A stretch of DNA of 56,656 bases from Parvularcula sp. (GTDB lineage Bacteria > Pseudomonadota > Alphaproteobacteria > Caulobacterales > Parvularculaceae), in contig PAIP01000013.1 of the NCBI GenBank assembly GCA_002704915.1, positions 1 through 56,656 of the forward strand, given 5' to 3'. The notes below the pieces were generated by a model. That model did no database searches and had not been told where the DNA came from. It saw only the letters and a program-made list of their open reading frames with translations. Below are positions 38,201-44,708 of the stretch, piece after piece. Numbering within the stretch: position 1 is the first letter of the stretch; the number at the start of each line of letters is the position of its first letter. A program made the position numbers and the translations under genes.

Positions 38201-39309
38201 GCCATCTCGCGATTGCGGTTCTTGTCCGCGGACAGCGAGTTGCGGATGTAAGCGCCGATATTGATGTGGTCCACGTCGATCGTGTCGAAGGAGGAAATGC
38301 CGATTTCCTCGAAGGTCTCGATGTGATCCTTGGTGATCTCGTCGCCCGCCTCGGCGTAGATCTCGCCGGTGTCGAAATTGACAAGGTCGGAAGCGAAGAA
38401 ACGGCCGATCATCTCCTCGTCAGAAAGGAGAAGGTCTTTCAGGCCGTCTTCGGCGAGTTTCTTGGCCGCGCGGGCCGAGAGCTTCTTGCCGGCTTCGAGC
38501 ACCACCTCGCCGTTCTTGGCGTTGATAAGATCGCGCTCAACCTTCACGCCCTTCCAGCGTTCCGGATTGTACGGCATGGTCCAGCCGGTCTTGATCTTCT
38601 TGTGGGAGACGCGCTCATAAAACTCGTCGAGGATCTCTTCCTGATCCATGCCGAGCGCATAGAGAAGCGTCGTCGCCGGGAGCTTGCGGCGGCGGTCGAT
38701 GCGAACGTTCACAATGTCCTTGGCGTCGAACTCGAAATCGAGCCAGGAGCCGCGGTAAGGAATGATCCGCGCGGCGAAGAGCAGCTTGCCCGAAGAATGG
38801 CTCTTGCCCTTGTCGTGATCGAAGAAAACGCCGGGGGAACGGTGCATCTGGGAGACGATGACGCGCTCGGTGCCGTTGACGATGAAGGTCCCGTTGTCCG
38901 TCATGAGCGGCATGTCGCCCATGTAGACTTCCTGCTCTTTGATATCCTTGACCGATTTGGCGCCGGTTTCTTCGTCCACTTCAAAAACGATAAGGCGCAG
39001 GGTCACCTTCAGCGGCGCCGCATAGGTCATGTCGCGCTGCTGACACTCTTCGGTGTCGTATTTCGGCTCCTCGAACTCGTAGGAGACATATTCAAGGGTG
39101 GCGGTCTCGGTGAAATCCGAGATCGGGAAGACCGAGCGGAACACCGCTTCAAGGCCTTCGAGCAGCCGGTCTTCTGATTTGGCGAAGCGCTGCAGGAATT
39201 GTTCGTAGGAATCTTTTTGAACCTGGATCAGGTTCGGCATGGGCGCCGCATCGCCGATGCGGCCAAAATTTTTGCGAATGCGTTTCTTCTCAACGAAGGA
39301 TTGCGCCAT
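35230..39309 (-). CDS. rpoB: DNA-directed RNA polymerase subunit beta
   Basis: A 1359-residue beta subunit. The rifampicin cluster reads [20 protein letters not shown] and [11 protein letters not shown], all wild-type residues, so rifampicin resistance is not predicted. Other blocks: [10 protein letters not shown], the [12 protein letters not shown] motif near the active centre, and the C-terminal [19 protein letters not shown]. It starts 290 bases downstream of rplL, a spacer containing a stem-loop at 39480-39504. Confidence 0.99.
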   Translation of the reverse strand: MAQSFVEKKRIRKNFGRIGDAAPMPNLIQVQKDSYEQFLQRFAKSEDRLLEGLEAVFRSVFPISDFTETATLEYVSYEFEEPKYDTEECQQRDMTYAAPLKVTLRLIVFEVDEETGAKSVKDIKEQEVYMGDMPLMTDNGTFIVNGTERVIVSQMHRSPGVFFDHDKGKSHSSGKLLFAARIIPYRGSWLDFEFDAKDIVNVRIDRRRKLPATTLLYALGMDQEEILDEFYERVSHKKIKTGWTMPYNPERWKGVKVERDLINAKNGEVVLEAGKKLSARAAKKLAEDGLKDLLLSDEEMIGRFFASDLVNFDTGEIYAEAGDEITKDHIETFEEIGISSFDTIDVDHINIGAYIRNSLSADKNRNREMALIDIYRVMRPGEPPTLETAEGLFYSLFFDPERYDLSSVGRVKMNIRLGFETEDSLRTLRKEDILAVLKTLVQLRDGKGEIDDIDNLGNRRVRSVGELMENQYRIGLLRMERAIKERMSSAELDTLMPHDLINAKPAAAAVREFFGSSQLSQFMDQTNPLSEITHKRRLSALGPGGLTRERAGFEVRDVHPTHYGRICPIETPEGPNIGLINSLATHAQVNKYGFIESPYRRVIDSKVTDDVVYLSAMEEQRFAIAQANAEVDDNGKLVNEFVNCRVGGDATLVPREDVAYIDVSPKQLVSVAAALIPFLENDDANRALMGSNMQRQAVPLLQAEAPFVGTGMEAIVARDSGAAVSARRTGIVEQVDAQRIVIRATEEKDPTKPGVDIFNLRKFQRSNQNTCINQRPLVKIGDQVREGDIIADGPSTDLGELALGKNVLVAFMPWNGYNFEDSILISERIVRDDVFTSIHIEEFEVMARDTKLGPEEITRDIPNVSEEALRNLDEAGIVAIGAEVHPGDILVGKITPKGESPMTPEEKLLRAIFGEKASDVRDTSLKLPPGVAGTVVEVRVFNRHGVDKDERAIAIEREEVERLAKDRDDELAILERNVYGRLKPLLEGKDAVSGPKGFEKGKITEDVLENQLSRGQWWKIGVADDKVMAEIEAMKKQFDESKARLEARFEDKVDKLKRGDELPPGVMKMVKVFVAVKRKLQPGDKMAGRHGNKGVISKIAPMEDMPFLEDGTAVDIVLNPLGVPSRMNVGQILETHLGWACRGLGRQIDNLLEQWEDDQATREDLIAKFKDVYGEDQVLPRSNEELKELGQNLVRGVPIATPVFDGAREAEIIDMLTKAGLEESGQVTLYDGRTGDTFNRKVTVGYKYLLKLHHLVDDKIHARSIGPYSLVTQQPLGGKAQFGGQRFGEMEVWALEAYGAAYTLQEMLTVKSDDVAGRTKVYEAIVRGDDSFEAGIPESFNVLVKEMRSLGLNVELQNG

Positions 39310-39479
39310 ATTATCCTCACAAGCGGGGCGTCAGCCGTTAAAACGCGGTCGCGCACCCCGGCGGACAACAGGGTAAACGCGTGCGCAAAAACCCGCCGGC
39401 CGGACCAGGTTCGACCGCGGGTCGCGGGTGACTAAATTTTGATCTCGATTAACCGAAGCACTTCGCCGCAAAGCCTTAA

Positions 39480-39504
39480 GCCGCCGGTGGATGCCACCGG
39501 CGGC
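39480..39504 (-). promoter_or_regulatory. Stem-loop in the rplL-rpoB spacer, candidate attenuator or processing site
   Basis: GCCGCCGGTGG / CCACCGGCGGC (39480-39490 with 39494-39504) form an 11-bp perfect stem with a three-base loop. The minus-strand sequence after it is TTAAGGCTTT, a poor U-tract, so read-through is expected. In E. coli the same spacer holds an attenuator and an RNase III site that lower rpoBC relative to rplJL; by position this may do the same. I see nothing else in the 290-base spacer. Confidence 0.55.
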
Positions 39505-39599
39505 GAATGGGTGTAATAGGCACGCCCGTCTCCCTCCGCAACCCCTTTGGTTAAAGAAATTCGGAGAGATTGAGCGCGCCCGCCAGCTTTCCGTCGAAT

Positions 39600-39980
39600 T
39601 TACTTAAGTTCGACTTTCGCGCCAGCTTCTTCGAGCTTTTTCTTGAGCTCTTCGGCTTCGGCCTTCGGCGCGGCTTCCTTGACAGCCTTGCCGCCGGCTT
39701 CGACGAGTTCCTTGGCTTCTTTGAGGCCAAGACCGGTGATGGCGCGGACTTCCTTGATCACATTGATCTTTTTATCGCCAGCGTCGACGAGAATGACGTC
39801 AAATTCGTCTTTCTCTTCAGCCGCTTCAGCGCCGCCGCCGGCGCCCGGAGCCGCCGCGACCGCAACCGCGCCCGCCGCCGGCTCGATGCCGTACTCGTCT
39901 TTCAGGATGTTTTTCAGCTCAGCCGCTTCGAGAAGCGTCAGGCCGACAAGCTCTTCAGCCAGTTTTTTCAGATCAGCCAT
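39600..39980 (-). CDS. rplL: 50S ribosomal protein L7/L12
   Basis: A 126-residue stalk protein recruiting translational GTPases. The N-terminal dimerisation helices ([20 protein letters not shown]) are followed by an Ala-rich hinge (about 34-55) and the globular domain [20 protein letters not shown] with [12 protein letters not shown]. It lies 50 bases after rplJ. Confidence 0.99.
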   Translation of the reverse strand: MADLKKLAEELVGLTLLEAAELKNILKDEYGIEPAAGAVAVAAAPGAGGGAEAAEEKDEFDVILVDAGDKKINVIKEVRAITGLGLKEAKELVEAGGKAVKEAAPKAEAEELKKKLEEAGAKVELK

Positions 39981-40030
39981 TGTCTTTAGTTCCTAGTTCT
40001 TTGATTGGGTTACAAAAATTGGTGCGAACG

Positions 40031-40543
40031 TTACGCCGCTTCGCGCTTCTCCAAGGTCTCCAGAATGCCGGCGATATTGGATGCCGGTGCGCCGATGGCG
40101 CCGGCGAGTTCGGCCGCCGGAGACGTGATGGTCGCAACGATCGAAGCGATGAGCTCTTCGCGAGACGGCATGGAAGCGAGCGCCTCCACCCCTTTCTCGT
40201 CCATGATTTCCTCGCCCATCGCGCCGCCGAGGATTTTGAGCTTTTCATTATCCTTGGCGAACTTCTTGACGGCTTTCGCCGCCGCGACCGGGTCTTCAGA
40301 GAACGCAATGGCGGTCGGTCCCTGGAACAGATCGGAAAGCTTTTCCGCCGCTTTTCCAGAGATCGCGATCTTGGCGAGACGATTCTTGATGATTTTCATG
40401 TTGGCGCCGGCCTCGCGCAGATCGCCGCGCAAAGATTCCATCTCGGCGACCGTCAGGCCGCCATTCGCCACCACGACAACCGTATTCGCATCGAACACGC
40501 CGCCGATCCATTCGACCATTTCCGCCTTTTGGGTTCTGTCCAT
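40031..40543 (-). CDS. rplJ: 50S ribosomal protein L10
   Basis: A 170-residue L10, the stalk base that carries L7/L12 dimers on its C-terminal helix. The start ATG at 40543 (DRTQKAEMVEWIGGVF) has AAAGGA eight bases upstream; the frame to 40588 adds unconserved residues. Core residues MKIIKNRLAKIAI and the C-terminal helix ending ETLEKREAA are typical. L10 in other bacteria represses its own operon through the leader, and a structured leader is visible upstream. Confidence 0.98.
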   Translation of the reverse strand: MDRTQKAEMVEWIGGVFDANTVVVVANGGLTVAEMESLRGDLREAGANMKIIKNRLAKIAISGKAAEKLSDLFQGPTAIAFSEDPVAAAKAVKKFAKDNEKLKILGGAMGEEIMDEKGVEALASMPSREELIASIVATITSPAAELAGAIGAPASNIAGILETLEKREAA

Positions 40544-40830
40544 GAGGCAGGTCCTTTGGTTCAAACGAGGCTCCGGCCCGAAGACCAAAGCCCCAACAGT
40601 CCCCGCCTTAAGACGGGGGGCTTCGAAATCAGCGAATGAAAAGCGGAAACCAAAAAGGCTCCCGCGCCTCAGCGCTGAGAGCCTGCCCCAGAAGGTCCTG
40701 CGGAAAGCGCGGCCATATTGACCGGCTGATCCTTTTCCCTCTGTCTATGCGGGAGATTAAGAGAGGTAACCTCTCACCCGCAGTCTCGGACAGGTTTTCG
40801 CCGCCCGGAGGCGACGAAGGCGGCTTATTA
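40544..40830 (-). promoter_or_regulatory. Structured leader of rplJ-rplL, candidate L10-binding leader
   Basis: About 280 bases between the predicted promoter and rplJ contain several RNA-structure signals on the minus strand. They are a perfect GAGAGG-tta-CCTCTC inverted repeat (40761-40775); a terminator-like hairpin AGGCTC/GAGCCT (40656-40661 with 40679-40684) whose loop includes TCAGCGCTGA and which is followed by TTTTGG; and a C-rich/G-rich stem around 40598-40620. L10 leaders of other bacteria sit at this place. No folding was run. Confidence 0.5.
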
Positions 40831-40852
40831 GCGCCTCCTGTGTGGAAAGCAA
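40825..40852 (-). promoter_or_regulatory. Candidate promoter for rplJ-rplL-rpoB-rpoC
   Basis: TTGCTT (40847-40852) and TAATAA (40825-40830) on the minus strand are spaced by 16 bases. It overlaps the region just after the stop of the gene at 40879-41214 and would restore transcription after the interrupting genes. Eye-matched only. Confidence 0.45.
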
Positions 40853-40878
40853 GCCCTCTCCGGCAAAGAAAAGGCGGA

Positions 40879-41214
40879 TCAGCCCCAGAGCCATCCGGGG
40901 AACGCGCGTCCCTTTCGCGGGACCAGCCGGCCGCGCGGATCATTCGTCACCCCGTGACAGGCGCCGGCGCCGCGCCGCCTATCTTCTTCGGGCGCATCGA
41001 AAGGCGAAGGCGCGCCGGTCGCCTCCTCCCAACTGATGGTCCTTACGCCCTCCGGCGTGCAAATCACGAGCGCGAAACCGCCCGCCCCCTGCCCGGCAAA
41101 CGCCGCGCCCGCAGGCAAGACCTGGGAAAGAGCAAAAAGCGGAGCCAAGACGCGGAGGAGACGGACGCGGGAAAAGCGCCATGCTTGTCGCTGATCGTTT
41201 TTAAAACGGAGCAC
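40879..41214 (-). CDS. Small secreted protein, DUF2946-like (tentative)
   Basis: A 111-residue protein with a basic N-terminus, then a hydrophobic signal segment (LLRVLAPLFALSQVLPAG, about 19-36) and a likely AFA|G cleavage. The mature part has ALVICTPEGVRTISWEEATG and a CHGV tail. The signal-CTPEG-CH pattern resembles small periplasmic proteins annotated DUF2946, some near copper or heme genes, but the family call is tentative. GTG at 41214 is supported by GAAGGA eight bases upstream. It is the gene nearest rplJ in the set interrupting the rpl-rpo operons. A frameshift in the last 30 residues cannot be excluded, since the C-terminus is unlike what I would expect. Confidence 0.5.
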   Translation of the reverse strand: MLRFKNDQRQAWRFSRVRLLRVLAPLFALSQVLPAGAAFAGQGAGGFALVICTPEGVRTISWEEATGAPSPFDAPEEDRRRGAGACHGVTNDPRGRLVPRKGRAFPGWLWG

Positions 41215-41303
41215 CGCCAGCGTCCTTCGCTACCTTCAGCAACTAGACGCGGTTTCACTTGGAACCGCAATGAAGGAGCGGCTGGCGTAGTGACGCAGGC
41301 TTT

Positions 41304-42299
41304 CTAGATGACCGGCGCCTGCATTGTTGCGGCGAGATCTTCCAGCGGAGGAACATCCATCTCCGCCAGTGTGGCCTCATGGTGATGATGGCGCTCAGTG
41401 GTCTCAGCCTCCACAGGCGCAGCGTCGTCCGCGGGTTCGTCCGGCGTTTCAGCCGCGGCGTGATGTTCCTCACCGCCGTGAGACGCTTCCGTCAAGGCGG
41501 CGATCCCCTCTTCAAGGTCGTCAGAGGCGCCTTCAACGCTGGCGGCCTCGCCGTGATCGCCATGCGCATCGGCTACACCGGCAGTGACGTTTGAGTTATG
41601 ACTGGCATGGCTTGCGCCATGTCCCCCGCCTTCATGTCCTGACGCATGATGCGCCACTGAGTCGTGCCCGCCCCCATGCGCAACATGCCGCCCGGCGTCG
41701 TCTTCATGAGCGTGACCGGCGCCGTGATCGCCGCCGTCCGAATGATGGTCGGTTGCGCCGAGGCTATGAGACTGATGGGCCTGATGTCCTCCATGGCCGC
41801 CGGCATGGCTCCCCTGTGCGGAAGCATGATTGGCTCCATGGGAGTCGCGGATACCATGTTGACCTGAATGACCGCCTGTTGCGCCGTCATGACTTTCATG
41901 CTCGCGCGCAAAAGCGCTGGCGAAACGCGAAGCGAAGGGGTCAGCAAGGTAGGATGAATGGCCAAGATGGGCCTTATGATCTTCGCTTCCCGACAATGCG
42001 TCATGATCATGCTCGTCGCCGGCGGCGTAATTCAGGCCGGGCAGGCAGTCCTCACCGAATGCGGAAAGATCGTCCACCGCGACGAGGCCGGCAAGCGGAT
42101 CGAATGCGCTTTCCTTCGCCGCCGCAGAGACCAGCGATGCGCTGATCGCCGCAGTCAGGCTCAGTGTGGGAGAACTTCCCTTTTTGAGCGCCGCCTGAAA
42201 GGCTTTTCGCGCCTTGTCCGTTTTCAGGAAAGTGGCGAGCGCCGCAATGTCAAACAGGTTTGGGTCAGACAGATCTGGATCGATCCCCTTGGCCGGCAT
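41304..42299 (-). CDS. Histidine-rich protein of unknown function
   Basis: A 331-residue protein I cannot place in a family. Residues 1-85 are ordinary (LFDIAALATFLKTDKARKAF, then an Ala/Ser-rich helix and DPLAGLVAVDDLSAFG). From about 94 to 240 the chain is a His/Gly/Ala/Asp/Ser-rich low-complexity region with many HG, HH, HD and HA pairs. By my count the whole protein has about 39 histidines (near 12 percent), ending with an ERHHHHEATLAEMD cluster and a short acidic tail. No signal peptide or transmembrane helix is seen. Metal binding (zinc, nickel, copper) is plausible from composition only. Start at ATG 42299 with GGAG upstream at long spacing. It lies between rplA and rplJ with two other small genes. 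Confidence 0.6.
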   Translation of the reverse strand: MPAKGIDPDLSDPNLFDIAALATFLKTDKARKAFQAALKKGSSPTLSLTAAISASLVSAAAKESAFDPLAGLVAVDDLSAFGEDCLPGLNYAAGDEHDHDALSGSEDHKAHLGHSSYLADPFASRFASAFAREHESHDGATGGHSGQHGIRDSHGANHASAQGSHAGGHGGHQAHQSHSLGATDHHSDGGDHGAGHAHEDDAGRHVAHGGGHDSVAHHASGHEGGGHGASHASHNSNVTAGVADAHGDHGEAASVEGASDDLEEGIAALTEASHGGEEHHAAAETPDEPADDAAPVEAETTERHHHHEATLAEMDVPPLEDLAATMQAPVI

Positions 42300-42408
42300 T
42301 TTTCAGGAAACTCCGCTACGCAACGCCTATCGGTCTAGCCCGGATTCCTTGAAAATCCGCCGCGCCGATGCGGACAATTTTAAAGGCCTTCATAGCGCCG
42401 CATCTAAG

Positions 42409-42633
42409 TCAGCCGGCGCATTCCTCTTCGCATTCCAGCGCCTGGCCCTCGACAAGCTCGCCCGCAGGAGCATCGAAGCTATCCCCGGGGACGGTTGACG
42501 CGTCCTCGTCTTCCTCCGGCGCCGCCTCAGCGCTAGACAAGTTCAATTTTTCAAGCTCTTCCTTGCGCAGCACTTCTGCCATCGCCTCAAGCAAGTCATC
42601 GGCGTCAAAATCGGGGAGATCGTTATCTTCCAT
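42409..42633 (-). CDS. Small acidic hypothetical protein
   Basis: A 74-residue, strongly acidic protein (MEDNDLPDFDADDLLEAMAE start). A predicted amphipathic helix lies at about 10-35, then an acidic disordered stretch with EEDED, and two cysteines near the end (LECEEECAG). No family recognised. The ribosome binding site is weak, so it could be a chance frame. It lies 109 bases upstream of the histidine-rich gene in the same direction and may form a unit with it. Confidence 0.4.
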   Translation of the reverse strand: MEDNDLPDFDADDLLEAMAEVLRKEELEKLNLSSAEAAPEEDEDASTVPGDSFDAPAGELVEGQALECEEECAG

Positions 42634-42765
42634 GCCAAACCATTCATGCTGACATGGCTGTCATAAGGTAAATCGCATCCCTAAAAACACCCGTTGAAGG
42701 GTTACAATCTCTTATGGATTGCGGCGGCGTGGCCCTCAGCTTTCATCACGCCGCCAGGCTCGCAC

Positions 42766-42796
42766 ATAAAAAACGGCCCCGCATGCGGGGCCGTTT
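42766..42796 (-). terminator. Intrinsic terminator after rplA
   Basis: AAACGGCCCC / GGGGCCGTTT (42771-42780 with 42787-42796) is a perfect 10-bp stem around a GCATGC loop. On the minus strand the stem ends in TTT and runs into further T residues (AAAAAA on the plus strand at about 42768-42773). It should end the rplK-rplA transcript 24 bases after the rplA stop, decoupling it from rplJL-rpoBC. Confidence 0.92.
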
Positions 42797-42819
42797 TCGT
42801 TTTCAATTCTTAACGCTGC

Positions 42820-43515
42820 TTAAGCGGAGCCGGCGGAGGTGTCGATCTTGACGCCCGGTCCCATGCTTGAAGAAAGCGCGATCTTTTTCAGATAGGTGCC
42901 TTTGGCGCCAGACGGCTTGGCTTTCGTCACCGCGTCGATGAACGCTTTCACGTTTTCGGCGATGGCTTTTTCATCGAAGCTCGCCTTGCCGACGCCGGCG
43001 TGAACGATGCCCGCCTTTTCAACGCGAAACTCGACGGCGCCGCCTTTGGAGTCTTTCACCGCCTGCGCCACATTCGGCGTCACGGTGCCGACTTTCGGGT
43101 TCGGCATCAGGCCGCGAGGGCCCAGCACTTTGCCGAGACGGCCCACAACACCCATCATGTCCGGCGTGGCGATGACGCGGTCGAAATCCATGAAGCCGCC
43201 CTGGATTTTCTCCATCAGGTCTTCCGCGCCCACGATATCGGCGCCGGCGTTCTTGGCTTCTTCGGCTTTTGCGTCTTTTGCGAAGACGGCGACGCGCACG
43301 GTGCGGCCCGTGCCGTTCGGCAGGGCGACGACGCCGCGCACCATCTGGTCTGCGTGACGGGGATCGACGCCGAGATTCATGGCGATTTCGATCGTCTCGT
43401 CAAACTTGGCGCTTGCGTTCGCTTTCACCGTTTTCACGGCTTCTTCGATCGTATGCAGCTTTTCGCGATCAACGCCTTCGCGCGCCTTGCGGATTCTTTT
43501 TCCTTGTTTCGCCAT
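42820..43515 (-). CDS. rplA: 50S ribosomal protein L1
   Basis: A 231-residue L1 forming the mobile stalk that moves deacylated tRNA, and in E. coli a repressor of the L11 operon. Segments [36 protein letters not shown] and [15 protein letters not shown] are diagnostic. Five bases after rplK; followed by a strong terminator, so here rplKA is its own transcription unit. Confidence 0.99.
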   Translation of the reverse strand: MAKQGKRIRKAREGVDREKLHTIEEAVKTVKANASAKFDETIEIAMNLGVDPRHADQMVRGVVALPNGTGRTVRVAVFAKDAKAEEAKNAGADIVGAEDLMEKIQGGFMDFDRVIATPDMMGVVGRLGKVLGPRGLMPNPKVGTVTPNVAQAVKDSKGGAVEFRVEKAGIVHAGVGKASFDEKAIAENVKAFIDAVTKAKPSGAKGTYLKKIALSSSMGPGVKIDTSAGSA

Positions 43516-43520
43516 GACCG

Positions 43521-43949
43521 TTACCCCTGCACCTCAAGGCCCATGGCCCGCGCTGAACCCATGATGATCTTCGTCGCCGCATCGAGATCGTTGGCGTTGA
43601 GATCCTTCATTTTCGCTTCGGCGATTTCGCGGCACTGGGCCGTCGTAATCGTGCCGGCGACCGCCTTGCCAGGCGTCTGACCGCCCTTTTGCAGCTTCGC
43701 CGCTTTTTTGAGATAATAGGACGCTGGCGGCGTCTTCGTCACAAAGGTGAACGACTTATCGGAAAAGATGGTGATGATGGTCGGAACCGGCATCCCCTTT
43801 TCCATTTCCTGCGTCTTGGCGTTGAACGCCTTGCAGAATTCCATGATGTTGAGACCGCGCTGGCCGAGCGCCGGACCGATCGGGGGCGACGGCGTAGCCG
43901 CTCCGGCCGGCACCTGAAGTTTCAGGTAGCCTGAGATTTTCTTCGCCAT
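43521..43949 (-). CDS. rplK: 50S ribosomal protein L11
   Basis: A 142-residue L11 at the GTPase-associated centre, needed for RelA activation and the target of thiopeptides. N-terminal [21 protein letters not shown] with the conserved prolines, [13 protein letters not shown], and C-terminal [10 protein letters not shown] are diagnostic. Its own promoter is predicted at 44092-44120. The genes secE and nusG, usually just upstream, are absent from this window. Confidence 0.99.
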   Translation of the reverse strand: MAKKISGYLKLQVPAGAATPSPPIGPALGQRGLNIMEFCKAFNAKTQEMEKGMPVPTIITIFSDKSFTFVTKTPPASYYLKKAAKLQKGGQTPGKAVAGTITTAQCREIAEAKMKDLNANDLDAATKIIMGSARAMGLEVQG

Positions 43950-44091
43950 TTTAAAGCCTTCTCGTTTGCTTATGGCGGAAGCCGAGTTAACAGCGCCCGC
44001 CCGTTGAAGGGCCGCGGTGCGGTGTTCAAGATTTGCGGGCCTTCGCCCGCGGGCATGGACTTACGCCCGAACACCTCCCGCGAAGGCGCGC

Positions 44092-44120
44092 CTATTAGAT
44101 GAGGCGGAGACCGTTCGCAA
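44092..44120 (-). promoter_or_regulatory. Promoter of rplK-rplA
   Basis: TTGCGA (44115-44120) and TAATAG (44092-44097) are spaced by 17 bases on the minus strand. Transcription would start near 44085 and give a leader of about 135 bases. The leader holds a GGTGTTC/GAACACC inverted repeat and a GCCCTTCAACGGGC hairpin that could serve L1 autoregulation. Confidence 0.6.
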
Positions 44121-44154
44121 GAGCGAAATGGCGGTATTTCGGGAGATTTCAGGA

Positions 44155-44268
44155 GAATAAAGAACGGGCGGCCCCTATGGGGGACTTGGGACCGCCCGTC
44201 TGATACGCAACTCTACAATACTGATACGCTACTGAGCACTAGAGAAACTGGCGGAGCCGCCGCTCTCA
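44155..44268 (-). ncRNA. Candidate small RNA 2 (about 115 nt) upstream of rplK
   Basis: A promoter-like site at 44275-44303 would start a transcript near 44268. It runs through a GAGA/TCTC-flanked GGCG-CGCC hairpin (44242-44267) and two copies of a nine-base repeat, to a GC hairpin ACGGGCGG/CCGCCCGT (44164-44171 with 44192-44199) followed by TTCTTTATTCT. There is no open frame of note. The terminal stem has a long loop and an imperfect U-tract, so termination may be partial, and the transcript could also read into rplK. No match to a known RNA family is claimed. Confidence 0.35.
44200..44229. repeat. Nine-base direct repeat, two-turn spacing
   Basis: CTGATACGC occurs at 44200-44208 and again at 44221-44229, start-to-start distance 21 bases, which is two helical turns. 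This is the spacing expected of paired protein-binding half sites, but it lies inside candidate small RNA 2, so an RNA role is also possible. Confidence 0.6.
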
Positions 44269-44274
44269 AGTGAT

Positions 44275-44303
44275 GTTATAAACTTACACCCATAAAGATG
44301 CAA
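44275..44303 (-). promoter_or_regulatory. Promoter-like site for candidate small RNA 2
   Basis: TTGCAT (44298-44303), 17 bases, TATAAC (44275-44280) on the minus strand; four of six and five of six matches to the sigma-70 consensus. It begins eight bases beyond the U-tract of the terminator of candidate small RNA 1. Confidence 0.5.
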
Positions 44304-44310
44304 GCCGATG

Positions 44311-44349
44311 AAAAATTCCCCTCAGAGGGGAGAGAAGCTCTGAGGGGAA
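44311..44349 (-). terminator. Intrinsic terminator at the 3' end of candidate small RNA 1
   Basis: TTCCCCTCAGAG and CTCTGAGGGGAA pair over 12 bp around a ten-base pyrimidine loop, followed by five T on the minus strand. It lies about 360 bases after the methyltransferase stop, too far to be that gene's natural end unless the spacer is transcribed for its own sake. Confidence 0.85.
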
Positions 44350-44623
44350 GTACGGTTGGGAGAAACCAAGCAACCACCGGAACATGAGAGAGGAAAGAAA
44401 CGTTCCCGGTCGGCGCTTTACACAACTTGCGAGGGGCGGCGAGGCGAAATCAGCACGGGGGAGAGAGAACGCTGACCGCCTCGCCTACGCGGGTAAACAC
44501 AACGCCCTCGCGATGAGTGGAATATTGCAACGACTTGGCCAAAAGTCGCGGCAAAAATGTGTCTTTTTTACGTTACAAGATCACGTATTGTTAACGCATC
44601 TTACGCTCACACTGAGCATAAAT
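44311..44623 (-). ncRNA. Candidate small RNA 1 with four tandem CU-rich hairpin loops
   Basis: No minus-strand gene is found here, yet consecutive stem-loops can be read by eye. A: CGACTT/AAGTCG at 44531-44548. B: 44488-44512, imperfect. C: 9+5 bp at 44438-44485 with loop UCUCUCUCCCCC. D: 8 bp at 44376-44410 with loop UUUCUUUCCUCUCUC. E: GGUUG/CAACC at 44354-44375 with loop UUUCUCC. F: a perfect 12-bp terminator stem at 44316-44327/44338-44349 with loop CUUCUCUCCC, followed by UUUUU at 44315-44311. Loops C-F are all pyrimidine-rich and complementary to Shine-Dalgarno sequences. D and E abut, and E and F are four bases apart. The architecture recalls alphaproteobacterial regulatory RNAs with CCUCC-type loops, but I do not recognise this RNA. 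The 5' end is uncertain; a promoter-like site at 44630-44658 would place it near 44623. Confidence 0.5.
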
Positions 44624-44629
44624 AGAGCA

Positions 44630-44658
44630 AGTATTTGTAATATATAAGATATTCTCAA
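44630..44658 (-). promoter_or_regulatory. Promoter-like site upstream of candidate small RNA 1
   Basis: TTGAGA (44653-44658), 17 bases, AATACT (44630-44635) on the minus strand within the AT-rich stretch 44530-44700, which contrasts with the GC-rich surroundings. Five of six and four of six consensus matches. Chance matches are more likely in AT-rich DNA, so this is a weak call. Confidence 0.35.
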
Positions 44659-44708
44659 AAGTATCATTTGTTACGATTTTGGCGCGTTTTGTAACAATAG
44701 GCCGGCCC

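Noticed and set aside
40629-40943. Minus-strand frame of 104 codons covering the rplJ leader
   Set aside because: It overlaps the leader hairpins, the promoter-like site and the 40879-41214 gene in another frame and has no recognisable sequence.
44384-44647. Plus-strand frame of 87 codons in the rplK upstream region
   Set aside because: Biased residue composition, spans the GC-rich hairpins and AT-rich stretch alike, no family, and the terminator and loop signals point to the minus strand.
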